A stretch of 64,000 nucleotides of DNA from contig CM033397.1 of the NCBI GenBank assembly GCA_019426215.1, positions 29,018,480 through 29,082,479 on the forward strand, given 5' to 3'. The position numbers and the translations under genes are program-made. Under the pieces are notes generated by a model, which saw nothing but the letters and a program-made list of their open reading frames with translations, had not been told where the DNA came from and ran no database searches. This DNA comes from Buddleja alternifolia. Its lineage: Eukaryota; Streptophyta; Magnoliopsida; Lamiales; Scrophulariaceae. Shown in pieces: positions 36,474-48,235 of the stretch (positions within the stretch are counted from its first letter, which is position 1; each line of letters starts with the position of its first letter).

Positions 36474-37298
36474 ATGAGTAACCAAAAGCAAAAACCACAA
36501 GTACATGTAATAGCTGAAGGATGGGGCATATCAGTGACTATGAATTCTATGATACTTAGGAAATTGATTCTCATGGAATGGAGGAAAAAACATGTTGAAA
36601 GGTAATATAGCCATTTTTTGTGTTACTTTTCATTGTGAAATATTGGTTCTTACAATTTGTTCATTTTATTTGTAGGATATGCATATGAAATTTCCTAAAT
36701 AATGAATATCAAATGTTAAATTTAAATGCCATGAAAAATTTACTGAAATTTGTCCATTGTTTAAGGTATGTGCTTTAATGCATAGTACATCCTTGATTTT
36801 TATTATATAAAATAGATTACTTTAGTCAATATTAACTTATTAAGTTGTAGGCGCAAAGTTGATAGACGTCGTAAAAGAAAAATTCATCAGGTAAACATGT
36901 TCAAAATGTCTTGTGTATCAATATACGTTTTAGTGAATTAATTTATCTATATACTTAACATTTTATATATTTGAGCAGTTCTACAAATGTACTGATGAGA
37001 ATCCAATAGATAGATATTGCGAAAATACTGAGGTAATTGGTTTTCTGACTAATTCATTAAGCATAAGACCATCATTATGTTTACATTAATAGTAATGTGC
37101 ATAAATATGTGAAAACATGAAAAGTGGATGTTATAAACAAGTATAATAAGTTCAAGTAAATTATTTATATCAAAATTTACATTTTATGCGTACATGCATA
37201 TATTATTAATCTAAACAACTTATCTTTTTAATTAATTTTCTTTTTTACAGACTAATGATAAGTTATGGAGGAAATCGTCTAAGGGCAAGAAAGTTTGA
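36474..37298 (+). CDS. Small four-exon gene candidate, 89 aa, unknown family
   Basis: Exons 36474-36601, 36851-36890, 36979-37032 and 37251-37298 join in frame with four consistent phases and canonical GT-AG introns. Polypyrimidine tracts precede the acceptors at 36979 and 37251. The protein starts MSNQKQKPQVHVIAEGWG, continues with WRKKHVERRKVDRRRKRKI, then YKCTDENPIDRYCENTE, and ends KSSKGKKV-stop. The middle is very basic (possible nuclear or nucleic-acid-binding segment), and two Cys lie in the third exon. No signal peptide or membrane segment is seen. I do not recognise the family. A weak copy of the last exon appears at about 38270-38312. It could be a gene, a gene tail or a pseudogene; hand-picked splice sites in AT-rich DNA can mislead. 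Confidence 0.38.
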
Positions 37299-39148
37299 TT
37301 GGAGTAAAGCATCAAGTTCCTTTATTTGAAAATTCTTCATTTAATAAGAATTCACGAAATGGTATTTTGTAGATGAAAAGTTTCAAATTTAGTAGGAATA
37401 TAATAGCGTCAATCAAGAGAGTTTGATTGACATCAATAATTGATTTGTTTGTAAATTGTATTCACTAATAAGAATTATTAGGTATTGATATGTTTACATT
37501 TTTGAATTAAAGATAAAAAAATATGTTATTGCTAAGTGATTAAACAATCTGTATATACACTTTATATTTTATAAAATGATTTACATGATATCGATACTTA
37601 TACAATATCTTAAGTTACAACTACTTTTCTAAAACAATTGTTCTCAATATCTATGACATGTTATGAATAGGAATTAACATAATTTATATGCATGTAGATA
37701 TATTATTTCATTTTTTTAAACATTCATATAAGTTATTTTCAAATATTTTTTTTAAATAGTTTTTTAAAAATTTATGATATTGCTTGCATGTATCATGGGT
37801 TTCTTTTTCAAAAATAAAATAAAATTGGACATGGTATTAAATGTCAATTGATTAGCATCAAATACAATTTTACTTTGGTGATTAACTCACCGCTAAAGTT
37901 CAAAACGTAATATCCACATAAAAACGTGTGCCATTGACAGAAGAATTAAGAGAAAAATACTATAACTTAATATGATAATTATAGCAGCTCCACAAATTTA
38001 TGGTCATCTGTTTAACGCATTTCAGTATTATGTATATAACTAATTTGATATAATATATTTTATTGTAAAACACAATTAGGAACCACATCTTTTTGTTCAT
38101 TTGACTTGCGAAACAACACTTTAGTTAGTTAATTCATTACTCCTTATGTATGCATAGAATAACTATTAAATAATATACATTTATAATATTATAGACAGCT
38201 GTATCTATGGGCAAATGTGTATAAACTTACATGCCATATGTATTACATATATATATTTCATTTATTTAGAATAATGATGTTGTAAGTTCGTCTCAGGGGT
38301 AAGAAGGTCACATCGTCCTTTTAACACTAACGACAACTCTTTTTGATGGATAATCGATGTAATATTGTTGATGAATTATTGAACAGATGAGATGGACCTG
38401 TAAATGCTGCAAATTATAATATTGAAACATTATAATTGAATTTTACATATTTTACTATTATATATTGAAACATTATAATTGAGTCTTACATATTTTACTA
38501 TTAAATATTGAAATTTATTATCACATGTGCCTTATTTATCATTATCAGCTCAGATTCACTAAATTTTCTTAAGGAAGCAACTTTGAGGATGAAAATGCTC
38601 TCCATTTCACGGGCAAAACACATTATCCATATTTTCCCAAGAAAGTCTCTCAAGATATAGAGTACCATAGATATCCTATTTGCATAATGTGATTTGCTAA
38701 AAATATAATTTTAAGGTGAAAAACGATAAATTCCCCTATTTCAGATTTGAAAGATTATTTGTGTCAACAATATCAAACAAAACATGATGAGTCAACTAAA
38801 AAGAAATTAAGGAGTTTACCTTATTGAAAAAAGAAATGATTAATTTTCAGACACAATTACAATAGGGACTATAAATTAAAATTTCTCTGACCAACATGGA
38901 GTATTTGAGTGTTTCTAGACCTACCTAGTCCAATAGAATTATCCCCACGAACATTTGTTTCAAAAAGAAAATAGAGATAAAACACAATGTGAGGGTCCAT
39001 CTAGAACTTTCCTGCATTTAACTTAGTAAACAATAACTTTCTGCAACCAAAATAAAATAAGATAGAATGACATTCAAACTTTTACTAATTCTAACTTGTA
39101 TCTCTCCTGCTGTATTTCAAATACGATTTTCAGTACTTCATCACATAC
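37299..39148. other. AT-rich intergenic region
   Basis: No clear gene. It contains an exon-like echo of the upstream candidate at about 38270-38312. A 44-45 bp tandem duplication with ATTGAAACATTATAATTGA lies at about 38418-38510. Confidence 0.5.
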
Positions 39149-39647
39149 TGATGAGGTCAAAATTTGTCTTATCACGCGATAAACCAAGTGGGGTGAAGGA
39201 ATCGATCCAAAACACGACAAATTAGGTAGGAGTTGGTAGATTTATAGACTGTACTCGACTATGGCGAGCTGCTTACGTACTCAGATTGTTGGGATCAAGT
39301 CTATTCATAGTTTGATGATGGAGTTACTCTCTATTGCCAGTGTATTTTTACTGGGGGAGTAGATAATGATCCACCCCCAACTCCTTTGAGGTATTTATAA
39401 GGAGTTAGTTATGGGCTATGGGCTCTTGGGCCCTATCTTGTCATCAGTCCAATAGGCTTGATTTAATAATAATAATAATAATTATTATTATTATTATTAT
39501 TAGAGGAATAACCTTACTATGCTTAATGGGTTGACAGCCCTTCTTGGGCTTGGCTAATCCTCCCACCGCGGGCATTCACCCGTGGTGGGCGCCCCGACAA
39601 GATTCGGGGATTACTAAAATATCTCTAGACATTTTTGGCCCATATCA
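39149..39647 (-). repeat. Gypsy-1 3' LTR (499 bp)
   Basis: Runs TGATGAGGTCAAAA...CCCATATCA in plus orientation. It contains a palindromic (TAA)n(TTA)n expansion at about 39464-39503 that is much shorter in the other LTR. Confidence 0.93.
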
Positions 39648-39873
39648 TATGCCCCCCGCTTCCGGGTTCGAAAGACACTCGGGATTGATCCCGCTTAGGC
39701 AGGGCCAATTAACTTTAATTTTTGATGGGTAGTGGGCCATAAAGGTCCCTCACCTACTTCTTACTTAAGTGAGGGAAGGAGGTAGGTCTCACCCTCACCT
39801 CTCATTCATACTCTCACTCATTCAACTCCTCTTCTCAAGAATTTCTCTCTCTAGGAGCCTCTTTTCCTCAACC

Positions 39874-42259
39874 ATGAGCAAGACTCAAGGTAATCAAGGT
39901 AATGAGAATATTTGTAATTTTGCTTTCTCCTTTTGGTCTAAGGTGTCGCGATCATAGCTTGGGAGATAGCTTTATTGTTCCAACCTTATCTTAGATGGTC
40001 GAGTGTGAAACCTCCCCGCTCTCGAGAATCCATTCGTTCGGGGTATTGAGCGATTCTTCCGGGGGAAGGGCGTTAGCGAGGGCTGACCTACACCCGTGGG
40101 TGTCGCGTCTAGGCACCATGCCTCGCGGTCACAGCCGCGAGGCGATGTGCCTCGTGGCGCTAGCCGCGAGGCGTTTGGGTCTCGCGATCTCGCCACGAGG
40201 TCTTTTTATTGTGCGGCTTAGCCGCGAAATGTTTAGTTTGCCCTTGACTTAGATCTCCTCGATACATGTGTTATCACTTTAGATAACTTCTAGTAGGGAC
40301 TTGTTATTGATAGAGCCTATTTATGTTCATAGGGCGATGGGGCCAACCTTCCCCAGATGAGGAGGATCCGACCTCTCCTGACGGTCATGCTTTTGACTCT
40401 CATGATTCTACTATCACTCAGACCGAACTTCTAACTCTTTTTGACGACACCATGGTGGAATTCGAGTTACTCGTACCCATACCTGGCTGTCGGGTCTTAG
40501 ATTCTCCGGAGAGGCACGTGACCCTCAACGTAGAATATTTTCGCTCGGGGCTCACAATTCCCTACCATAAGGTCTTTGGAAAAGTCTTAGCTTACTACAA
40601 TATTTGCATAAGTCAGCTAACTCCAACTTGTTTCACCTTCTTTGAGGGTTTTGTTTCTCGGTTTGCCGAGTTAGGCCTTAACGTTAGCTTGGATGCTTTT
40701 TAGGCCTTGTTCACGATGAAGATGAGTAGCTCCACATCCTACGTGTATTTCTTCCCCTCACCGACTTTTAGGTTTTTAAAGGTCAATTTTAAGACCAAGA
40801 GTGATTGGAAGTTGCAATTATTCTACTTTCCGACCACCGACTTGGGTATACCCTACTCCCTTGTGTTGGGCTGGGAGCGTTGCCTCTCATCATGTCACCC
40901 GAACGCAACGACAACTTAGAGCTAAGTATAACAAAGCGGATTTGTTTGATAGCGACTTTGACCTTCAACAGTTTTATACTGCCAGTATATTCGCGTTTTA
41001 ATTTCTTGCACTTCTCGGTGTGATTCTTTAGCACCGATTGTTTTTATGCCTCCTTTTACTCATACTTAGTGAACTTGTGTGTTTTGTGTAGGTATGAGAG
41101 CATCCAGGGGCGGTAAGGTGAGCTCTACCGTTCTTTCTACCCCTCTCATCTCATACGGCCCCACTGATGGGACCGAGTAGCCGGGACCTTCGTACTTTGC
41201 TCGGAGGGGCGCATCTGGGGTTGTTTCCCCCTTAGCCTCTGCCTCGGCAGTGCAGGTCCCCTGCACGCTGGATTTTGATTCTCTAATGGCAGACTTTGGT
41301 TCTAAGGGCGTTCATGGTCCCAAGCGGGGCGCTCGCGCCAGTACCCCGGGCACTGTTGTGTTGGAGGCGGGTGATGGTGATTATATTAACGAGGACTTTG
41401 CCCACTTGTCTCCCAGAGTTAGTCACAGTAAGGGAGTGACCCCTCTAGATGAGCATTTGCCCACGTATTCTTTGCTCCCGCCGGCTTCTTTGGCGAGGCG
41501 TGCTCGCAGTCATTCCCCGGGGACCTCCAGTTCCAACGACCCGGGCACCGGTTTGTTCAACCCGGGAGCAAATTTGGACCCCGATGTCACCTTCTTTTGG
41601 GATGCTAAAGATCCTGTGACCCCTTGGTCCATGACCAGGATGGTCGTGATGGACTATGATGTTATGCATTTATCATCCCTACCGGTCGAGCGACTTGATC
41701 AGGAGGTCTGCACCAGCGCCGGTCGGGTGAGTATTTACTCGTACTGTTATGTAGGGGCTATTTGGTTATTTTTCTAAAGTTTTCTTCCCCCTTTTTGCCA
41801 GGCTATCCAGCTGTCTCACTGCCTACGTCTCAAGTGTGAAGAGATGGAGAGGAAACAACAAGCAAGCCTTGAGCAGAACCGTAATCTTCTGTCCCAGTAC
41901 TAGGGTGTGAGAAATGCAACTGACCACTGGGAGAATAAGTATATGAAGCTAAGAAGGACCTTGAGGGGGAAAAGTCCGACGGTAGCCACTTTCTCAGCTC
42001 GTACGGGGAGAGAAAGACTTTGGGCGATGCCAAGAGGTTTGCGGTGGATAAGTTTCGCGAGAGTACCATCTTCATTGATGAGTGTAATCAACGAGCGTAT
42101 AAGCTTGCTCAGGGCTTTAAGAATAAGACGGTGCGCAAGTGCCATAGGACTCTCCGTGACAGTGGTCGGTACCCCAGCGATGATTTCACATGGATGTTTG
42201 AGAATGTCCCCGACACCAGTGATGGTGAGACTGACGCTGGGGGCGGTGCAAATATGTAA
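39874..42259 (+). pseudogene. Antisense accessory gene of gypsy-1: gypsy-type putative transposase-like protein (decayed)
   Basis: This plus-strand gene is opposite to gag. Exon 1 (39874-39889, MSKTQ) joins at a GT donor to an AG acceptor at 40333, in phase. The next exon has an acidic start (RWGQPSPDEEDPTSPDGHAF) and then the conserved-looking RVLDSPERHVTLNVEYFRSG, IPYHKVFGKVLAYY and ISQLTPTCFTFFEGFVSRFA, of the kind annotated as putative gypsy-type transposon/transposase in plants. A TAG at about 40701 interrupts it; YVYFFPSPTFRFLKVNF follows. A Ser/Pro-rich region (41250-41640) and a charged helical tail (CEEMERKQQASLEQNRN, later KFRESTIFIDECNQRAYKLA) follow with frameshifts. Its biological role is unknown. 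Confidence 0.65.
40120..40228. repeat. Cluster of GC-rich hairpins in the antisense-gene intron
   Basis: Four adjacent short palindromes: GCCTCGCGG...CCGCGAGGC (40120-40143), CCTCGTGGC...GCCGCGAGG (about 40150-40171), CTCGCGATCTCGCCACGAGG (about 40181-40200) and GCGGCTTAGCCGC (about 40213-40225). They share the GCCGCGAGG word and lie within the putative intron 39890-40332. Confidence 0.7.
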
Positions 42260-43487
42260 GGTTGTGGTCGCCTTTTAGCTGGCAGAACCTATCGTGCTCT
42301 TATCCCTCGGGGTTTAGTTATCTTTCTTTTTCAAACTATTTTTATGTTATTTGCAGCCAGACTTGTTCTTGTTTACCCGTGCGGGTGTACGTTGCTTTGT
42401 AGCCTCTTGAGGCATATTGGATATTTTCTATCTTTTGACACGTTCGTCTTTTGATATTAGCTATCTTTGCTATAGTACCTCGCTACTTCATGAGTGTTAG
42501 CTTTGGTAATCTTCTAATTTTTATGGTTTTTTCTCCATGATGAGTTTTTTCTTCTCAATGATTTGTGAAAAGCTAGTCGTTAGACTTTTTTTCTTTAGCC
42601 TCTCTATCCCACATGCCCCTCTACTCCTTAATATGAAAATCAAATTTAGGAGTAAGAGACCTTAGTGAGGGTTTATGATGAAAGCTATAGGCTTGACTAG
42701 CTAGTGGTGTTGTATCTTCAGGAATTGCACCCCGACCTTTGTTATGATGGTGGGAGGTGAGTTCTCTTACTAGTTTTAATTGCGAGGTGATAGCTCACCT
42801 TTTGCCCTAACCGGCATAATGGAGTGAGTGTGGTACTCATTGTTCCTTATTGGTGAAGGCTTATTTGCCTCTTTGATGTTTGTTTTATGTATAATCTCAT
42901 TCTAGAATCTTAATGGGAGTTTGGAGACCTACCATAGGTCCTTAGCCTCTCTTGATATTGCTGGAGGGATTATGGGGTGACCCATCCTTGAACGAGCTTT
43001 TTACAGCTTAGGGGATTCTCGCGGTGTCACCCATTTTGACCTCAAATGGGGTTGCTAGTAATTTTGCCATGCTTCGTGAGTGAATTTGGCTAAGTGTTGG
43101 GGGTGCGATAGGCACTCAAGTATATGTTTGGTGCATGGCCATTATTGTCAAACGTTAGCAACAATCGTCTAGGTTGTATATCTAACTGCTAAAATAAACT
43201 AAGTGATAGCCTCTATCGGATGAGATATCTCCAAGAGGCATTTCAAACATATAACGTTCTTGGCTGCACTTAAGCACCTCAAAACTTAAAGTAAATAAAA
43301 TTTCAACGCTTGACTCGTGGCTAATATGATATTGTCTTTTAATTAAATTAAGGGATAGAGTAGAGTTTTACCTTTCAATACCTCCTGGGCTTATCCATTA
43401 GTCGGACTATGGGAGTCACACACCATTACGTCTGGCTCGATTGTCGGGGCACTGCTTCCTAGTGGAAGTCCTAGGGCTGCTTGGACC
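42260..43487. other. Non-coding interior of gypsy-1
   Basis: The antisense gene and the gag-protease gene converge on this stretch. No pol motif was recognised on either strand, where RT, RNase H and integrase would be expected. It probably contains both 3' UTRs. Confidence 0.5.
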
Positions 43488-43984
43488 CTAGCCCCCGAGC
43501 GAGTCTCTTGGAGCGAGACTATGTTGATGGCGGCTAGCTTCGGCGGCTAGCTTCCCTTTGTCAGTGGGATCTTTGTTGTCATACTTCCTCTTTGGCTTCT
43601 TTAGTGCGCTCCCGTAGCATTCCTGGGCAATTTTGATATCTCCGATGGCTTCTCCAATTCCCACGACAGTAGGGAACTTGACCTTCAAGTGGTAGGTTAA
43701 AACCACTGCTTGGAACAGGTTCAAGCTCGGCGTCCCCAAGATAACATTGTAGGTGGAGGGGGCTTTGACCACCAAAAATTTGACCTATTTGTGGATCGCG
43801 CGGGGTAGGCACCTAATGAGATGGGGAGAGATACTGCTCCCAGTGCCTCCACTGTCTCTCCGGTCAACCCAGTAAGTGGGGTGTTGACAAGATGAAGTTG
43901 AGCGTTGTTCATCCCTAATTGGGTGAAAGCGTTGTAGAAGATTATATCTGCCGAACTTCCGCTGTCCGCTAGCACTTTCTTCAC
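43488..43984 (-). pseudogene. Gypsy-1 aspartic protease (truncated pol)
   Basis: Retroviral-type protease with VLADSGSSADIIFYNAF (catalytic D-S-G motif present), then NTPLTGLTGETVEALGAVSL. The region YNVILGTPSLNLFQAVVLTY, typical after the protease fold in Tat-type gypsy elements, follows in a shifted frame. A stop at 43488 ends the coding signal. It follows directly from gag. Confidence 0.82.
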
Positions 43985-45990
43985 CTAGAAATTCGAGATG
44001 GTTGTTGATATCACCAAGGCATCATTCACTGATGGGATGCCTTCTCCCAAGTCTCGCTGCCCGAACTCGATGGTCTGAAAGTTAGGCTCTATTTGATTAA
44101 CTTGTCCCCCAAGTGGGGAACTCAATGCATACAGCCCTGTTGATGCCCTCAATGAGGCCTTCCTTGCATTCGCCGAATCTCTCTCTGCTTGGCCACCTAA
44201 GATCACCCCTATGATTCGATTCACTAGGAGGTTTTCCATTTCAGAGTCTGTTTCCAGGGGATCGTTTTGGCCTCCATCTCTATCCCTCGATCTCTGGAGT
44301 GTTTGAACGGTTACTTCGGATGAGGCAACTATCTCTTGAAGGTAACCTCTCTTGATCAACTTTTCTATCTCAACTTGCAAGTGGCGCCACTCCTTGGTCG
44401 TGTGGCCTTTGTCCCTATGAAATCTACAATACTTCTTGGACTTGAGGCGGCTGGGGCTATCCCTCATCTTCTTAGGCCAGGAGACTATTCCTTGCTGCTC
44501 GGCGATAGCTAGTACTCGCTCTCTTGAAAGTGCAAGAGGAGTATACTTCTCGAACCCTGAAGGGGGCATAAGCTTCCTCTGATTTGCCTCTGGCGATTTG
44601 TCATCGTCTCTGGCCTTTCTCTTATTTCCACCACCCTCACTCTTGAGTGGGCCGATAGTCTCTTTAATTCTTATATGATTCTCAGCCCTTGCCAACAACT
44701 CTTCCATAGTTGACGGGGGCTTTTCAGCGATTGACTCCTTGAACCTACCATTGCATAGATTCCTCTATATAATTCCAGATAATAGCTCATGATTCATGTA
44801 CGGCACTTCTGATACCGCGTTCGAGAAGATTTGCACATACTCTCTCAAGGACTCCTCCTCCTTCTAAACCACCGTGAACAGGAAATATGTTGTCTTAGGA
44901 TACTTCTTATTCATGGAGAAATGATTAAGAAAGCGCCCAGCTAGCTGCTCAAAATCGGTGATGGTTCCGGCGGGCAGTCGGTTGAACCAGCTCAGGACCC
45001 TTCCTGAGAGGGTGGTCCGAAAGATCTAACAGTAAGGTGCGTCGCTAATGTCGTACATATCAGCCTTTGCGTTGAACTTGTCAATGTGTTCCTAGGGGTC
45101 TCCCGCTTCTTCATACTCGCTCAGGTGGGGTATCTTCAACCCGGGCGGTAATGATTCTGCCAGAATGAACTTCTTTTCGGAGGAGCCACGGCCAGTGGCA
45201 CCAACTGCATATCCTCGTATCGTACGACGTTCTCCGATCTCACTACGGGGTAAGGGGCGTGCTTGCGATGACCATCTTGCGTCGACAAATCCTTCTCAGG
45301 GATCAGAGAAGCTTGCCCTCGGCGAGGAGACCGAGGAGGTGTTATCTTTCTATCTCTTCCTTTAGGTGGCCTCTCATGCGGTGAGACCACGCTGTTCTCC
45401 TCTCTCTCCTTTGTTGCCCCATTGAAGGGTGAATTGGATCGTCTCGAGCTAATCCCACCGAAGGTCAGGGATTCATGACCTTGGCGGGGAGATTGTTCAG
45501 GCGCTTCTCGATGGGGGCGACTCTTCTCGCGAGGCTTCAGACCTTGGCGACTAGATGGAGGGGGTGGATCTTGTGGCCCCTTCTCCTGAGGTTGGGGAGA
45601 CTCATCACGGTTTCTTGCTAGGTGGTCTTGCCCTCTGCTGGCCGATGCTCGCGACAGATGTTCTTTGGCATATTGTTGTACCGCCCTTGCAGCCGCGCGA
45701 ACAGAGGCATCCTCGACCAGAGCCAGCAAAAGCTCTTGGGTGATCTCGAATACCCTGGAAGCAGGGGGTGGGATCACCGCTGGTGTTACAGGTGGCACTT
45801 CTCGCTCGTTCACCAAGGGAGGGGCAATAGGAGTCTCGCCGTTGGCTAACGCGTTAGGAGGATTCTCTCCGCCCACTTGAGTGTTAGGCTGGTCCTCAGG
45901 TGTTTGGTTCAGAACTTCATTGGCCATGGTTGGCTGACCGTTGTTTGTCATCCTATCTCCAGTAGTACGTGCTTGCGACCTAGTTTGCAT
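43985..45990 (-). pseudogene. Gypsy-1 gag (broken)
   Basis: The likely ATG at 45990-45988 opens MQTRSQARTTGDRMTNNG. A Pro/Arg/Ser-rich N-terminal part runs to about 45136. The capsid-like part (about 45130-44720) has stops near 45028, 44865 and 44768 but keeps LSWFNRLPAGTITDFEQLAG and a REYVQIFSNAV block. Then come ELLARAENHIRIKE and the zinc-binding-like CRFHRDKGHTTKEWRHL with EIEKLIKRGYL (about 44430-44350). In that motif Trp stands where many relatives have Cys. Confidence 0.82.
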
Positions 45991-46031
45991 GCTCAGTGGC
46001 TGGAACGCAGTTCCCACATACGGAGCCAATC

Positions 46032-46530
46032 TGATGAGGTCAAAATTTGTCAGATAATAGTTATCACGTGATAGACCACATGGGGTGAAGGAACCGATCC
46101 AACACACGACAAACTAGGTGGGGTTGGTGGATTTATAGACTGCATTCGACTATGGCGAGCTGCCTACGTTCTCAGATTGCTGGGTTCAAGTCTATTCGTA
46201 GTTCGATGATGAAGTTACTCTCTATTGCCAGTGTATTTTTACTGGGAGAGTAGATAATGATCCACCCCTAACTTTTTTGAGGTATTTACAAGGAACTGGT
46301 TATGGGCTATGGGCCCTTGGGCCCTATTTTGTGATCAGCCCAATAGGTTTGATTTAATTAATATTATTATTAGACTAGATGAATAACCTTACTATTCTTA
46401 ATGGGTTGCCAGCCCTTCTTGGGCTTGGCTAATCCTCCCATCGAGGGCATTCACTCGTGGTGGGCGCCCCGACCAGATTCAGGGACAAGTAAATTACTAA
46501 AATACCCCTAGACATTTTTGGCCCATATCA
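46032..46530 (-). repeat. Gypsy-1 5' LTR (499 bp)
   Basis: Full-length direct partner of 39149-39647 with many substitutions, indicating an old insertion. Confidence 0.93.
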
Positions 46531-46697
46531 TATATCTTAATATATATATATATATATATATAATAAAATATATCCTCAAATATATATTTAGATGTAGATA
46601 TAAACAGGAATAGGAAGTAGAGCCATTTGGCCTCGTGGAGAGAAGACAAAATTAATATCCAAACTAAAAACGCTACCAGCATAAATGAACTCATTTA

Positions 46698-46890
46698 CCA
46701 ACGGGGGTTGGTTCAAGTGGTAAGCAACTTGATTCCGCTTAAGCAAGGTCTCGGGTTCGATTCCTTGTGTACGCAGTTACCCCCGTTGGGAGACTCACCC
46801 ATTAGGCCAAGTGTGCGACCCGGGTCGATCAACAAATTAGTCCGGCAATGTCCGGGATATTGTGGTAGCCAACCAAAAAAAAAAAAAAAA
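46698..46890 (+). mobile_element. tRNA-derived SINE, second family
   Basis: Box A-like GGTTGGTTCAAGTGGTAAGC (about 46706) and box B GGGTTCGATTCC (46753-46764) are followed by a unique body and a poly(A) tail. Flanks AAATGAACTCATTTA (46683-46697) and AAATGAACCCATTTA (about 46889-46903) are a near-perfect target duplication. The body differs from the SINE at 17559. Confidence 0.85.
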
Positions 46891-46903
46891 TGAACCCATT
46901 TAG

Positions 46904-47324
46904 CATACTTTGGTGGAATTTATTTTACATTACAAAACCACCTTTTCGCCAAATTAATAACCTATACTTTTATCGTAATAAATTTTACAAAATATAGTTA
47001 TGGGGTTATGCTATAATTAATCTTTTATGAATGGCTGATGTGGGGATGTTGTTTGACGGTGGAATCTTGGCCAAATGGAATGGGTAGATTTGTGTACCGA
47101 CAGACAGATAAATAACACCTCGGACGAATTTATGTTTTTTCTTTGAACTTCTCTGTAAGCTCAGGACATCATTTCTCATATACTACTACAACACTACATT
47201 TCTTTTATTGTGTTTGTAGTAGGTACTTTTGGATGAATCTTTTGAGCCACCTCTTTAATTCATACAAATGCTTTTATTCTTAATTAACCGAATAAAACAT
47301 TCACCGTTCCTTCAGAAAAAAATG
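46904..47324. other. Intergenic, no gene seen
   Basis: AT-rich with no supported exon. Confidence 0.5.
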
Positions 47325-47556
47325 TCTAATTACTGAAATCTCCACTCACTTGTTAAAAATTATCAACACCCCTCAAATAACTCTATTTTTAAGGTTTATA
47401 AGTAAAATTGTAAGAAATTTTAAATACACATAGGGTATAATTGTAAGAAATATCTTAACATAATGAGTGGGTTGGTAATTTTCAATAATTGATGAAAGAT
47501 TTTGATAATTACACAATAAATAATGTGGTCTGCGACTCTGTGTATATGTTTCTTTC
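47325..47556. mobile_element. Worn copy of the 17132-type foldback MITE
   Basis: Contains AAAAATTATCAACACCCCTC on one side and GGTTGGTAATTTTCAATAAT with TAATTACACAATAA on the other, in the same order as the element upstream of GCP5. Its ends are eroded, and no target duplication was fixed. Confidence 0.65.
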
Positions 47557-47821
47557 AATTACTTAAATAATTGTGATTGTACACATCATGATTACAAATG
47601 AACCCGGATTAGTAATTATTTCTCGAGTTTGACTCATGGATTCGCTGGGTTGTTGTATTATTTCTATGGTTCGATTAATCTCGGTTTTGGCTAAGCAATC
47701 AGCTGTGCAATTCGCTTCTCATATATTTTCCGGTCTTCTTGAGTCTTGACTACTGTATTATTAATTCAAGACAAATGAGGATATCCTAAATATTTAGCTC
47801 GACAAACTCGGGTTGATAGTC

Positions 47822-47956
47822 ATAATCCTGAACCAGAAAGATTCTATCTAGCTCCATAAAGGAGCGGAAAGCTACAACTTGTGATATTTTGGATTTAAAC
47901 TTAGGACTTCTCACATAAAATAAAAGTGGATACCGCTAGACTAACAAATTTTAAGT
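47822..47956 (-). mobile_element. tRNA-derived SINE, same family as 17559-17745, worn
   Basis: Read on minus it contains TTAGTCTAGCGGTATCCAC, ATTTTATGTGAGAAGTCCT and CTCCTTTATGGAGCTAGATA. These match the SINE at 17559 in order and spacing. Box B is decayed (AAGTTTAAATCC). Confidence 0.72.
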
Positions 47957-48235
47957 GTCTTGACTACTGTATTAATTAGAGTTAAAAAGTGACTAGTCAA
48001 GTTCAGATACATGATTAGTTGGCCAAACGGCCCATCCATATCTGACTAATTACCCAATGAACAAAATGGAGGCCCAAGTCATACCCAATTAGCAATTACC
48101 ATAATTGAGAAGACATGCTAAAATTTCAATTTTCAAAAGTTCTCTTTTTCGGCAAGTGCCCCGTTTGCAATTTGTATGCTTCGTCTAATTAGGCATTAGC
48201 AATCCTTATACACGTGAACAATCGTCGTTAAATAT
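47957..48235. other. Short intergenic stretch
   Basis: No gene seen. It ends with the 9-bp duplication GTTAAATAT at 48227-48235. Confidence 0.5.

Larger units (their letters stand above)
39149..46530 (-). mobile_element. Ty3/gypsy (Tat-like) LTR retrotransposon lacking RT and integrase
   Basis: Two direct LTRs of 499 bp each enclose 6.4 kb. On minus there is gag, then an aspartic protease, and then recognisable pol ends at 43488. On plus, between there and the 3' LTR, is a separate spliced gene (39874-42259). No RT, RNase H or integrase motif was seen, so the element looks non-autonomous or internally deleted. A polypurine tract (GCGGGGGGC on minus) adjoins the 3' LTR. Flanks CATAC and TATAT agree at three of five bases and differ only by C/T, so the target duplication is weak. 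Confidence 0.88.

Noticed and set aside
44100..46071. Plus-strand ORFs over gag of gypsy-1
   Set aside because: Complement of the Pro/Arg-rich minus-strand gag, with no domain of their own.
46706..46765. A true tRNA gene at the second box A/B pair
   Set aside because: Same reasons: longer body, poly(A) tail and target duplication fit a SINE.
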